Below are positions 46,905 through 58,085 of a stretch of DNA of 64,000 bases, piece after piece (the first letter of the stretch is position 1; each line of letters starts with the position of its first letter). A program made the translations under genes and the position numbers. This DNA comes from Amaranthus tricolor (taxonomy: Eukaryota > Streptophyta > Magnoliopsida > Caryophyllales > Amaranthaceae): NCBI RefSeq assembly GCF_026212465.1, contig NC_080056.1, forward strand, positions 5,510,517 through 5,574,516. Reading direction: 5' to 3'. The notes beneath the pieces are model-generated. The model was given only the letters and a program-made list of their open reading frames with translations, had not been told where the DNA came from and did not search any database.

Positions 46905-47345
46905 AAACTGTCGACGGCCTGGCAGCGATTTCGGCCGAATTTGTTGAAGTCTTGCTCGAAGTTTCGTCCAGCAGAGAACAGAACTTGCCTGCAATCCAAG
47001 CTTCGGTCTAATCTGATGGCATTTCGGTAGATGTCAGATGCAGCATATCCATAATTCTTCTTCAGGCAAGCTTCCAGCAGTTGTTTTCGGTCGAAACTTA
47101 GGTCGAAATTTCATCAATTTTGGTCGAAGTTTCAATTAGTAGCTGGCAGAAAATTTTGCAGCTTGCAGGTTTCGATCGAAACTGTTGAGTCTCGGTCGAA
47201 GCTTCAATATATTTTTCCAGAAGTCATCCTTCAATATTGCAATGGTATATGGCGAGAATCATGAGGTTTCATTGCAGCCTGCAGGTCTCAAGGGAAGCCG
47301 AATTAGTCTCGGGCAAAGTTCCATTTGCAAGCCATCAGAATATAT
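46905..47345. repeat. GGTCGAA-rich irregular repeat region
   Basis: GC-richer than its surroundings and built from repeated words such as TTTCGGTCGAAACTT, GGTCGAAATTTC and CTCGGTCGAAGCTTC. Spacing is irregular. Probably part of a decayed mobile element; no ends found. Confidence 0.6.
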
Positions 47346-47795
47346 TTGGGAGGATGAAGCCTTTTGATTATCCTGAGAATTTGGTTAAAGCTTCACATAA
47401 ACCAGCCTAGTTCAAAACCCTAGAATCAAGTGTTCAAATAGAATACACTACGCACTACAAATTACACAAACTTAGAACAATCATGGGTAACCAGAAATCA
47501 AATATCTTACATACAATTTACTCCGAAATCTAAATACTTTAAGGTTTGCATAAGATTAAATGAAAAAACCTGAATATTGAAAGAGATCGAAAATACATAG
47601 AAAACTTGCCGTCTGTGGAAACGTTCGACAATGATAAAGAAAAAAATTATCATTTACCCATCTTCTAGTAATCTTGCTCAATCGAAGTAATGCTTTCTAG
47701 AGATGATTTGTGTGAGAAACAAACTGTATGTAAATGGAATTGATGGGAGAAAATGGAAACACAATTTGTTGTGGGAGACAATCTTTTTGAAATAT

Positions 47796-47796
<1 letters not shown>

Positions 47797-47831
<35 letters not shown>
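47797..47831. repeat. (AT)n microsatellite
   Basis: About 17 uninterrupted AT dinucleotides. Confidence 0.95.
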
Positions 47832-47833
<2 letters not shown>

Positions 47834-48681
47834 GCTAAATAGTCAAATTAATACAAATTAAAAAGAAAATAAAAATGCGGACTTCTTGTTTGATGTCTCT
47901 TTGAGAGACAATCTCTCACAAGAGTAGTTGGATTTCTTGTAGTGGTCTGTTTGGCAGCTTAAATATCGTGTCTATCGTATATCATGCCAAGCCATATTGG
48001 GAATAGCATCGATATATTCCATGACTTGTTTGACCACTAAAAACTAAAGTCTAATCATGAAAAACCCATCGTGTTGGGATGCCCATGTGTCGTGCCTATC
48101 GTACATCTTAGCCAAATCATATTGTATCAAGTCATACCATAAACAATATCGTGATTGTCGTGCCGTGTCGTACCTCAGACAAGCCTCCCTCGCATGCCAG
48201 CCCGGCTCACTTCTATCTTTAGAAGTCAGAAAAGGTTCAAGTATAAACATGCTACTACCATACAATCCAACATACTTTTAAGTACATAGAGGTGTATGAT
48301 AGAATTTCTTCCTATAAAAGAACACATTGAAACACCAAATGATAAAATTACAACATTTTTTGTTTTTTACCAACAAAAAAATACAACATTACAAAAGGTA
48401 AAAATTTAACCTAGATAAGCTATTATTTTGATGCTATCTAAACTTACCAGAATATCCAATAGCCACTATAGAGAACTACACAAACTATGTAAATGATGAT
48501 GAAAATAGTTTAAGAAAATAAATTTAAATTTTTATAAATTTCACATTTGTAGACTTCTAATGAACAGATGAGAACATCTACTTGCTTTGCTAACTTGCTT
48601 CCTACTTTCCCATTGGAGTCGGAAGACAATGCTTGTATTATGTTACCGTCTAGTTTAACGAGCTGATTTATAAAGAAACGA

Positions 48682-51600
48682 TCATGACGGAGGGAGGATG
48701 GTACTTGCTAGCTCTTCGTTCAACTTCACCGGTAACGGTGGCATCTGTTTCATGATTTCCGGTGTGTCGTGCACGTTGCAACTGAAGTCATTATAGACAC
48801 AAGTGAGTCGCAAAGATCCGAGATACAAAAATATCAGAAAAATAACTTCCAGTTTTCAGCAAAATCCTAACTTCAGGGGGAAAAGTAGGACAACGGTATA
48901 TATAGTGAATTTAGTGACATTTATTAGACCCTCTAGCAGCATAATAAACTAAAGCTTTTTGCAATATAGGATATAGTGACATTTCTCATAAATGCCGGTA
49001 TAGACTAGTAACAATTACATGTCACTAAAAGCCAAATAAAGTGTTACTAAATCACTTTATAGTAGAGCTTAAAATAAAAACTAACAATTATTACATTAAA
49101 AGTATAAACCAGTGACATTTTTTTAAATGTCACTAACTCCTATGTCGCAAAAAGTTAATTTTGTTGTAGTCTTGTAGAGCAACTTGATGATAAATGTGGT
49201 ATATACAGGATCTAGAAATTGCAAAAAACAAGATTATATCGGAGTTGAAGCCTTACTTGTTTAAGACTTTGAAAAGATTGTTACGCGCTTGAACAAAGAG
49301 AGCGACATTGTCGTGAATCTGACATAAAAGGGAACAAGGATAATAAGTGAGAGCTTGATGACAAAGCGTATAATTGATGTAATGAGTAATTGAAAAGGAT
49401 CTTTTAAAATCATAAATGAGGTCAATGAATTTCATCAGTTAGCAAACAAATATAAATTGGATGTCGTGAAGTTATAGACGCAACGCAAGTCATAATTCCC
49501 ACGAAATACGATTATATGTTAAAATACTATTACCTTATAGGACGAGAAGTTTGTAGATATCTGTTGGAAGTATTGTTTATTTTGCTCAAGTAGCTCCCCA
49601 GTAGGACCACCGATTGCTGAAAATAACGGTCAAGAGCACACAATAAGAGAAGGGTATTAACGAACACAAATAGTAACTAAGATTTGAAGATGTATTTTTC
49701 TGAAGAGGGGGGAATTTAACCAATCCACGCGAAGCTGCAAGTGTAAGCCATAATCCACATACATGGTTTGTGATAGAAAGATGGTACAAAAAAAGGGGAT
49801 TCGGGTTGCGGATGTCCCTTATATCGATGGGCCAAAGATTTATAATTCTTTGGTTTCGAATTATAATGGACCATATCTTACTAAAATGTGTACACTTCTT
49901 TTTTATGTGAAGTTGCAAGTGATAGTCAATCGGAAACAGTCTCTTTGTTATCACTTACTAGGGTAAGGTTGTGTACATCCAACTCCTATAAACTAGGTTA
50001 GGTAGGAGTCGGTTAATGGCAATGGAGTTATGTAATGTATTTCGGTTGACTTATCTGCATAGTTTTCCTTTTTCCATGTGGGTAACACTTATATAAGAAG
50101 TAAAGGTAAAATATCTCTTTAGTCAATGCTATGCCATTAAAGCGATATAGCTTATCATATTGCATGTATGTTGTCGTTTAAAATGATGAATAGCCCTTAT
50201 TTTCAGCATCCTATATGTATTTATCAATAAACACCGGGATGTAAAGGCATAAAATAAAAACTACCTTTGTAAGAGATACCATCTTCGTCATCTAATGGAA
50301 CGGAAGGCGCAGGATAAGGATGACCACCAGGCCTTGATACATGCAACTGAGACGACTTTGATGAAGATTCAGTGACTTTTTCCTGGACAAAAAGAAATAT
50401 GCATCCATTTAACATAAGATATGAACAGGCTGACACAAAATAGGATGTACAAAACATAAGAGCTGGATTGGGGATTAAAATGTTCGGGATTAACAAACTT
50501 CAATCTTCTCGACATACTAGCGAACAAGGCGTTTGATGAGAACTTGGAGAAGATAAAGCAAACAAGCAAGCCAGAAAATAACCCATATGATTTCGAGTGG
50601 GAAATCGAAAGGGTAAAAACCATCATTGCATAGCAAAAAAAAAATACATACCGTGAAGTTGCAAGCTCTACCATAAACCTAGACACAAAAGAGTTTCATT
50701 ACCAAGGAAAAACTAATTGTACTACTTTCAGACGTTGCAACAAATCAGAACAAGCAAAAGATGGTGATTGAACGACACCAGCTCAAGAAAAGCAACAAGA
50801 GCAGAGTTAGACTCGAGCGAAAAAATATTTTGTTGATTAAAAAAAGAATGAAAGGCTAAAGAAAATTACAACCATATTTTTTCCATCTCTCAGACACACA
50901 CACATAACTCTCATGCAATATAAAAGAAAATGGGGAGAAACCAATTAACAAAAAGAAGGCGAAACTATTCTTCACTTATCTAATCCATTGTCCGGTAACG
51001 AAGGAAATTATTTCCGTAAGAACACGTAAAAATCAACATCTTGGAAAAGAAGAGTTCAGAAAAAGAAATTTGACTGATCAATATCATTCATTATGCCAAA
51101 AAAAGGTAGACAACAAGACTTTGATTATAAGTAATGTAAATATGCGTCAAAACAAGGCATCAAAGAAAAAGGAATTCTATCATGATCAAGGAAAGCAGGT
51201 CTACAAATGGACACATGATTCTTAAATTATTATATCAAGTCGAACAATATTTAACGGTTAGGAAGCACAAATAAGTCGTATCAAAGCCTCAGAATAAACC
51301 AACATAAATCTAGTATCAGTCCCAACTAAAGTGAGGTAAAATTGACACAACCTCATGCTGAAATTGCAACGGCAATGACACTGTATCCAACAAGAACTCC
51401 CAAAACCCCTTGGGAAAAATTATTTGGGACATAATAATTCCTTCGGTACGAGAGGGGTGCGATCAAAAAGTTTCTAGATTGCGGTGCTTCTATCGAAACA
51501 TTCAGAATTCAATTTTAATATACAACCTAAACAAATGAATGTGGCCAACAAAACATATTCAAAGCTAAGTATTTCAATAAGAGACAATGAAGACTCAACA

Positions 51601-54600
51601 AAAGCAGTCATTGACAACTAGATGAAATCCTCAAAATAAAAGGACTTTTCCCAAGAGACAACTAGATGAGATCGTGTTTATGAGCATGAAATAGGCAATA
51701 CTCCGATCATTTATTGACTACAACAGTGTCTACATACAACAACCGATGAAGTCTGAGTGGTCAAACATACCCTTTTATCTTTGCTCTTCCTAGAGTGATC
51801 TTCCTTTCTTCTCTTGCTGATCTCCTTTTTCTGGACAATGAATTAAAAAGGTCAACTCAACAGATAAAATGTACATAACCTTGATAGGAGGTTTGTGCGG
51901 ATGCAACTTTAATTGCATGATATTGAGTGCTTAATAAGTAGAATATCACCCCCCCCCCCTCTTTTCTCATTTAAGGTAGCTGGAAACCGATTCACTCCCA
52001 GCGGCGATTCAACCGGCGAACGAACCTCGGTTCGGGCTCAGTAAACCGAATTGTGATTTGTTGGTAAAACCACCGAATCATGTGACACGGGTGAGAATTT
52101 CATTTTTTAGGTTGAGGTTAAATGATGTTCTTCAATGGTATTAGTCGAACAATCAAAAGCTTGCTTCTTCAACAATATTTGTGAGATCATCATCATAAAC
52201 AAGCATCCTTATTTGCAACTAGAAAGAAATTTATTTATTTTTAGCATCACATGCAATCTAAAAACAAGGATTATGACTACAACAAGAATTATTATTAAAA
52301 AATCCGAAGCTATAAAGGAGCATTTGTCTATAAGGAATCAAATTTTGAAAGAATCAAAAAGTTTAGTAGACTCAACCATTTAATTCAACGCTTAATTATT
52401 GACAATTTACGATACACAAAAAGGGAGATGTTGATGCTAATCACTGCCAAAATTAATAAAAAAAAAACTTCAATAAACCAAAAAAGGCCTGGAAACCAAC
52501 CAGCTAGTTTTCATTTACATGTCTAATGTGTTGATGAATAGATGGTAAGGCAAAAACATATAATCAAACCAAACCCTGTTTAAAAGTTAACGACACGGGG
52601 TTCGCAGCAGTTTAATTAAACCAAATTTTAAAAAATCCAAATAGTTAAAAAATAAAAGGTGAAATTACATGTAAAACAAGAGACAATTAGCAACAAGACG
52701 ATGTTATCCACTAGAAATGATGATAATTAGTTCCATATCAAGATTCATCATGTTCTGAATACAAACATGTTAAAAATAATGCAGCTCGTCAATACTTAAC
52801 ATCCATTGTATTCAGCTAAAGTTCCTAAAAGACGACTAACGCATTATCCAATAGGTCAAATGAAAACCTTGGTATATCATATAATCGAAGATTCGAAGCT
52901 TTTCATAATAGCTCTTTGGAATGTGTTGACTCCCACAAGTATAACGATAGAAAAAAAATCTGCTATCAAGATTCGACAGTTAAACACGGGAAAGATAAGG
53001 GTATTAACTGAAAATGATATCCTTCTTCCAATTCTAATAGATTTCCAGAAAATTCAGAAAACGGTCATTCTACCTTAAGCTACTGAAAGCTTTTCGAACA
53101 TCAAGAGTTGAAAACTATTACCAGGTACATAAAAAGCTCGGCAATAAATAAAATAAATATCAAGCCTCATTTAAAAACGATTTAACATAAGAGACAAGGA
53201 GCTTACGTTCATCCATCTAGCACGTAGAGCCACATCACGTACCGTCTTACTTGGCAATTCCATAGCAATCTTGGCGTAGCGAAGTATGCTTGATACTGAT
53301 CCATATCTACATGCATAAAGCAAAAGATAAATATGTAGAAGCCCTGTAATGAAGCATATTTTGAGTAAAAAGCAAACCCGAACACCTAAATTTACCTTGA
53401 AAGAACGTACATAAATTTTCTTCCCCCTCCACCTCAAGAACAATGAAAAATAATGGACAAATAAAATTGTCATTCTTCTTCCATAAAAGCATTTCCATGC
53501 ATAGAAGAAATTACTTTGAGATTTAGCAAAGAGAAGAAAACAACTTAACATCATTTATCGAAGATGACGACAGCTTCCCAATTCCCGATTCCTCGTACAA
53601 AATCAGAAAATCGACTAGTAAAGTACAATCACCCGCTCTCATTTTCATCATATTTAGGTCCAATAAACTTGTAACTTGCAGCCACTCAATTTACAATAAC
53701 ACAATTCTAACATACTAAGTTATAAAACCAAAAACAATATTCCATTACCCCAATGACATTAAGTAGAGGCACCGACGCAGGGTGTTTGGAAGGGTCGAAT
53801 ATACACAACCTTACCTTGTTAGTGATAACAAAGAGATTGCTTCAAATCGACCCTTGGTAACAAACATAAATAAAATATTCTAACAGATTCCTGACGCAAC
53901 TTTGAATCTAAACACTAAATCTGATAACCAAATTCCAAAAAGACAATATCAGGAGCAGTATACATGAAATCAAATGCTAGTTACAATATCTACACAGTAA
54001 CATAGACTATTTATCTACTATTAAACTTGCAACTCAAGTCTCAAAACATGATAATAAGCATAATTAAGGAGCCAATTCTTTAATATAATCCAAATATTAT
54101 GCCCTTTTTATCAACATTGCAATAGAAATATGTTGTTCATTAGTGGCATCTAAATTCAAAACTCAAAAGGACACCCTTAAAGAAAAGAACCGACAAATAA
54201 AATCTCAACCCAAATCCGAATCAATATCAAAAACATTAAAAAAATTCAATAAATGAAAACCCCACCAAGAATTCACGAGTAAAAGAATCTAAGTGGCAAC
54301 AAAATTCCCAATTCCATTCAGAATCTTTACCAAAAACACACTAAAAACTAAGCACCAAATGCAAGATATAAACTTTCAAAGATTCTCACACTCAATTCAA
54401 AAACAAGAAGGATAATTCAACCAAGTTAATTAAAAAAAGGGAAAAAAAAAACTAACTTTGTGAGCCCATTTTCCAAAATTGATTGCTCCTCAGCAGTCCA
54501 ATCAGTAGCAATACCAGGATTATGTTTCATGGCGGAAGCAGTAGCCGAATTATCATTACCCTGACCTGAATTACCATTACTAGTAGAAGCAGCAGCACCT

Positions 54601-54659
54601 CCATTTAAGGAGGATTGTTCTTGGTGTTGGTTCCCAGATGGATTTGCACTTGCTGCCAT
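48682..54659 (-). CDS. SANT/MYB-like protein with DUF3755-type C-terminus, seven exons, 241 aa
   Basis: Exons on the minus strand: 54659-54457, 53306-53207, 51830-51771, 50382-50265, 49616-49534, 49318-49257 and 48781-48682. GT-AG borders and phases all agree, giving 241 residues. The N-terminus (1-50) is disordered and rich in N, S, G and A. A SANT/MYB-like repeat spans about 51-101 (TDWTAEEQSILENGLTK, RYAKIAMELPSKTVRDVALR, ARWM). A basic stretch follows (KRRKEDHSRKSKDKR, likely nuclear), then a proline-rich linker, then the conserved C-terminus DDEDGISYKAIGGPTGELLE, IHDNVALFVQARNN and IMKQMPPLPVKLNEELA, as in plant DUF3755 proteins (At3g07565-type, from memory). Likely nuclear, chromatin- or DNA-associated; the exact role is unknown. 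The ATG at 54692 in the same frame would add 11 residues. Introns carry SINE-like, hAT-like and CACTA-like fragments. Confidence 0.86.
48895..49172. mobile_element. CACTA-like non-autonomous fragment in an intron
   Basis: Repeated TTAGTGACATTT/AAATGTCACTAA words in both orientations end on the right in TTTGTTGTAGTC, the reverse complement of a CACTACAA-type terminus with one change. The left end is not clear. It lies in the last intron of the SANT/DUF3755 gene. Confidence 0.55.
49925..50035 (+). mobile_element. Au-SINE-like fragment
   Basis: CGGAAACAGTCTCTTTGTTATCAC, then AGGGTAAGGTTGTGTACATCC, matches the recognisable 3' part of plant Au SINEs (from memory). No RNA polymerase III boxes or terminal TTG repeat were seen, so it is a decayed or partial copy in an intron. 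Confidence 0.5.
52060..52092. mobile_element. Possible end of a hAT element related to the 9.2-kb copy
   Basis: CCGAATCATGTGACAC is the reverse complement of GTGTCACATGATTCGG, almost the terminus of the hAT MITE at 9181. The sequence to its left (51970-52060) is rich in CCGAACC/GGTTCGG words, as is usual for that type. The left end and target duplication were not found. Confidence 0.4.
53757..53870 (-). mobile_element. Au-SINE-like fragment, opposite orientation
   Basis: Read on the minus strand: CAATCTCTTTGTTATCACTAAC, then AAGGTAAGGTTGTGTATATTCG and CCTTCCAAACACCCTGCGTC. It shares the core with the 49.9-kb fragment. It lies in the first intron of the SANT/DUF3755 gene. Confidence 0.5.
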
Positions 54660-55849
54660 TAAATATCTGTTTTTAACAAATACCCACCTCAAAAAACCTC
54701 AAAATTTAACCTTTTTCTCTGGTAAAACAAGATTTCCCGCCATAAAATCCAATACCCAGATGAGATAAATGTCAATTGAATATAAAACAGATGAATTCCT
54801 GAAACGGGATTTCGTAAATCCAATTAAAATTGGTGGGTTTGAAGCAAGATGAAGCTAAAGAAGGGAGAAAAGAGAAGATGGAGAAGGAATTCAAAAGGTT
54901 ATAGAGGTAGAAAGAGGGATTGTACGGAAGGGAGAAAGGAAGAATGGGTTAAAGAGGTGAGATACTTGAAAAACTATGAAAATTTTCATTTGGGATTTGT
55001 TATAAAAATTATGATTAAAAAGGGGTTTAATGAGAACACATGTTGGAGTGATTTGGTAGGAATCAAACCTAGATTAAAAAAGATTCTTTTGTTTTTAACT
55101 AGAATTATTTATGATTTTTTTATTTTTTTTATTTTGGTGTACCCCAAATGATGGGTGGTGGAAACTACTTGATTTTTGCAATTTGGTGGGTGGATTTGAT
55201 CATGGGTCTATATTGGACCCAACCCATATGAAAATATAGTAGTTCATTGTGTTTTGGTAAAATATCAAAACTGGACATATTTTATTTTGTACATAAATGT
55301 TTTGATTTGCTATTTTATTTATTACCATATCTCTTGAGAAAAAAAAAGGGGAAATCAAGTATGATAGTAATCTTATACAAAGATAGAAAGAATAAAAAAA
55401 TCATTTTTGAGAATTCCTATCATGTTTTTAGAATATTTTTTGATTTTAAGTAAAACTAGTTTAATTGGCATCTGCTTTGCAAATAATAAGTGACAAATTT
55501 TAGTATGTTTGCACTTTGCAATATGATTTGTGAAGTATTTAAATAAATTAGAAGTTTGTTACAAAATGATGTAGCGTAATTAATACAAATATAAAGTATT
55601 AAGTTTATAACATTAGTTTCAGATATCGTGTGAGAGACCGCGCTTTCGGTGAGATAATGTAAAACAAAGATCTTACATTTTCATAATATATATTAGATGG
55701 GCTATTAAACCCATATATAAGGTGCATGGTAACATTATCTTAGACAATAATTTTTGAGGTAGTTCATTGCATTTGTCGTAGAATTTGACATATTTTATTT
55801 TGTACATAAATATTTTGATTTGATATTTGATATTTTATTTCAGTTATTC

Positions 55850-55990
55850 TTGTGAAAGACCGTCTCTTAAAGAGATAACTTTCCAATAAAAAGTCTACAT
55901 TCTATTCTTTTTTCTCTTTAATTTGTATTAATTGGGCTATTTAGCCCATATATCTAATGTGTCTCTTGAAGAGACCGTCTCTCACAATAA
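55850..55990. mobile_element. MITE with GTGAGAGACGGTCTC-type ends
   Basis: The left end TTGTGAAAGACCGTCTCTTAAAG is inverted at the right as AAGAGACCGTCTCTCACAA. The middle holds TTGGGCTATTTAGCCCATAT, itself a palindrome. Related ends occur at about 47885-47925 and 55625-55660. The target duplication is unclear. Confidence 0.65.
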
Positions 55991-56515
55991 TTTGTGTTAA
56001 GTATAGCAAACTAGTCTATTTGTTGTATGCTTTGAACATGAATAGGAGTTAAAAATTATAATCTTGTATATATGCGGTATGAATTGGAGAAGTATTTAAA
56101 TGAGTAGTAGGTTAATTTCAAAGAGATTGGTGAATAATTAATACAAAATATTAATGAAAAAATAACAACAATAAAATTAAATTAAAATAAAATATACTCG
56201 ATTAAAAGATGGTAACATGGTTAATACAATGATTTAGGTTTTGTTTTGTGCTCAATTTTGAAATCATTCACAACTTAATCTTCAATGATCTTAGATTTTG
56301 TTGATACGAAAAGGGTATGAATTTCCCAAACACTACTCTGGTAAATTCAAAATCACCTACTAAGTGTTAAAAAACACTCTTAAATTCGACCTTATTCGCT
56401 CTTTTTGTATTTGACAATAAAAAAATAATATTTAAATTTTTGATGCTTTAGCTTTTGGTTGAGTTGATTTTCAAAATGATATCGAAGTCCGACTTGTTGT
56501 TGAGTGTTTATGATC

Positions 56516-56762
56516 TGTTAGACCGTAATAATTCGTCACATAATCTCACCGTGGCCCACTCGTGTGAACATTGGACATCCGTGGGCTCGGGCCCACAAAC
56601 TCACAAGTCAAGAACGTTCAATTACACATACACTTGGTGAGGTTTATTGTTTTCCAAAATCATATGAATGTAGGAGGATTAGACCACCATAATATATACA
56701 AATTCACAATTCACTATTTTATCAATGTGAAATCTTATCTCAAATGTAAAGTTTTTTCAACA
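56516..56762. mobile_element. Short solo LTR, family member 2
   Basis: Starts TGTTAGACCGTAATAATTCG and ends TTTTTTCAACA. It shares CGTCACATAATCTCACC and CATACACTTGGTGAGG with member 1. Flanks TGATC and TAATT match poorly. Confidence 0.6.
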
Positions 56763-58085
56763 TAATTAAACATTTAATCTTACCAGAAAGGGAATATTAA
56801 AGTGTCATTATTATGCATATGTAAATAATAATAGAGACATTAACACTTACAAGTATTTTGAAAAACTCCATCACTTTTTATAGCGATAACGAATTAAATT
56901 ATACTACTATTTAGTAGTAGAGATCCTAAAGAAAGAGTAATTCAAAACATAAATATCCTACCAGCTAAATGACATAATATTGCCTAATTCTAATAACTCT
57001 ATCCTAAATAAAATACTATGACAAAAACAATAATAACAAAAGATAATATTTGGCCTATAATGTTATTTTAACTTTTAGGTAAAAAATTATAGTCCAAATA
57101 GTGAACAAACTTAAATGACTGCTAACTACAAATGACTAAAATTTTATATTCTAACGTCTATTTGAAGAAAGATCTTGATGCGTATAATGTTATTTTGACT
57201 TCTATATAAAAAATTATTGCCCAAATAGTCGAAAAATTTTAAATAACTGCTAATTTTAAATGATTATAACCTTATACTCAAACATCTATTTGAAGAAAGG
57301 TCCTATTATAATGTTATATTGACTTCTATATAAAATATTATAGCCCAAACAGTGGATAAACGTAAGATTTTGCCTCAAAAATATTGCATGTATGCTCGGT
57401 GCCGGCTTGTGAAGCTTTGTCTTGTGGCTCTTAATTCCTAACCTAAACTAATTGCAATTGATCCATCTCATACACCTTCAGAGACTTCATCTTCAATTTC
57501 AGCTGTCACAAGATTCAGAAAAATTAGTATAAAATCAAGCCATCAATTGAAAAAGGGGCATATATATATGAATGAACATACAATATCACTCATCCACACA
57601 ACAATAGAATAGACATTAGAAACCCTAATGCATTTTCATATTCAATTATTACGGTCAACATTAACCTCATAGACAGCGGCGAAACTTGCGTCGAAAATTA
57701 AGAAGCGCAAAAATTTAGATTCCGGACTTTAAAGTTGGGTTAAAAATTTGTGACCTCTTAGTTGTAAAAATATGTATTTTACCTCTAATCCGATCATTAT
57801 ACATATTTACAATATTCGGGAAAAAACGTCGGGGGAAGCCCCCACCTGCCGCAACCATGTTTCGCCATTGCCCATAAATGTAAAACCTTAGAAATGCCGG
57901 TGGAAGGAAGGATCATTGTGCTCCATTTATTTTTACATTAATACGTTGAACGCGGAGAATAAACCGTCTTGGAGAAAAAGGGTGAGCAAAAAAAAACTGA
58001 AGCAAGAGTGTTTATAAGATCACAACAATATAACTCAAAATAGCATGAAGGAATCACCTTTCCTAGATGTTTTCTGATCACCAAG

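Larger units (their letters stand above)
45550..48681. other. Intergenic with several repeats, no gene seen
   Basis: Contains the Mutator-type foldback element, a 58-bp duplication, the GGTCGAA-rich stretch (46905-47345), an AT microsatellite and a GAGAGAC-type MITE end near 47885-47925. A CACTA-like end, CTTGTAGTG, is at about 47935. The segment 47945-48300 with degenerate CGTGTCGTGCC words is probably a decayed transposon. No exon could be supported. Confidence 0.55.
54660..58085. other. Intergenic, no gene seen
   Basis: Promoter and leader of the SANT/DUF3755 gene (54660-54950), followed by AT-rich DNA. It contains two GTGAGAGACCG-type MITE traces (55620-55740 and 55850-55990) and a short solo LTR (56516-56762). 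The segment 57480-57520 on the minus strand has an acceptor-like CAG and a short acidic open frame (AEIEDEVSEGV) that might be an alternative last exon of the next gene, but this is weak. Confidence 0.5.

Noticed and set aside
57480..57520. Alternative last exon of the TBC gene encoding AEIEDEVSEGV
   Set aside because: That reading needs a different phase from the preceding exon; the phase-0 reading gives an unremarkable peptide. The exon at 58133-58086 joins without such problems.
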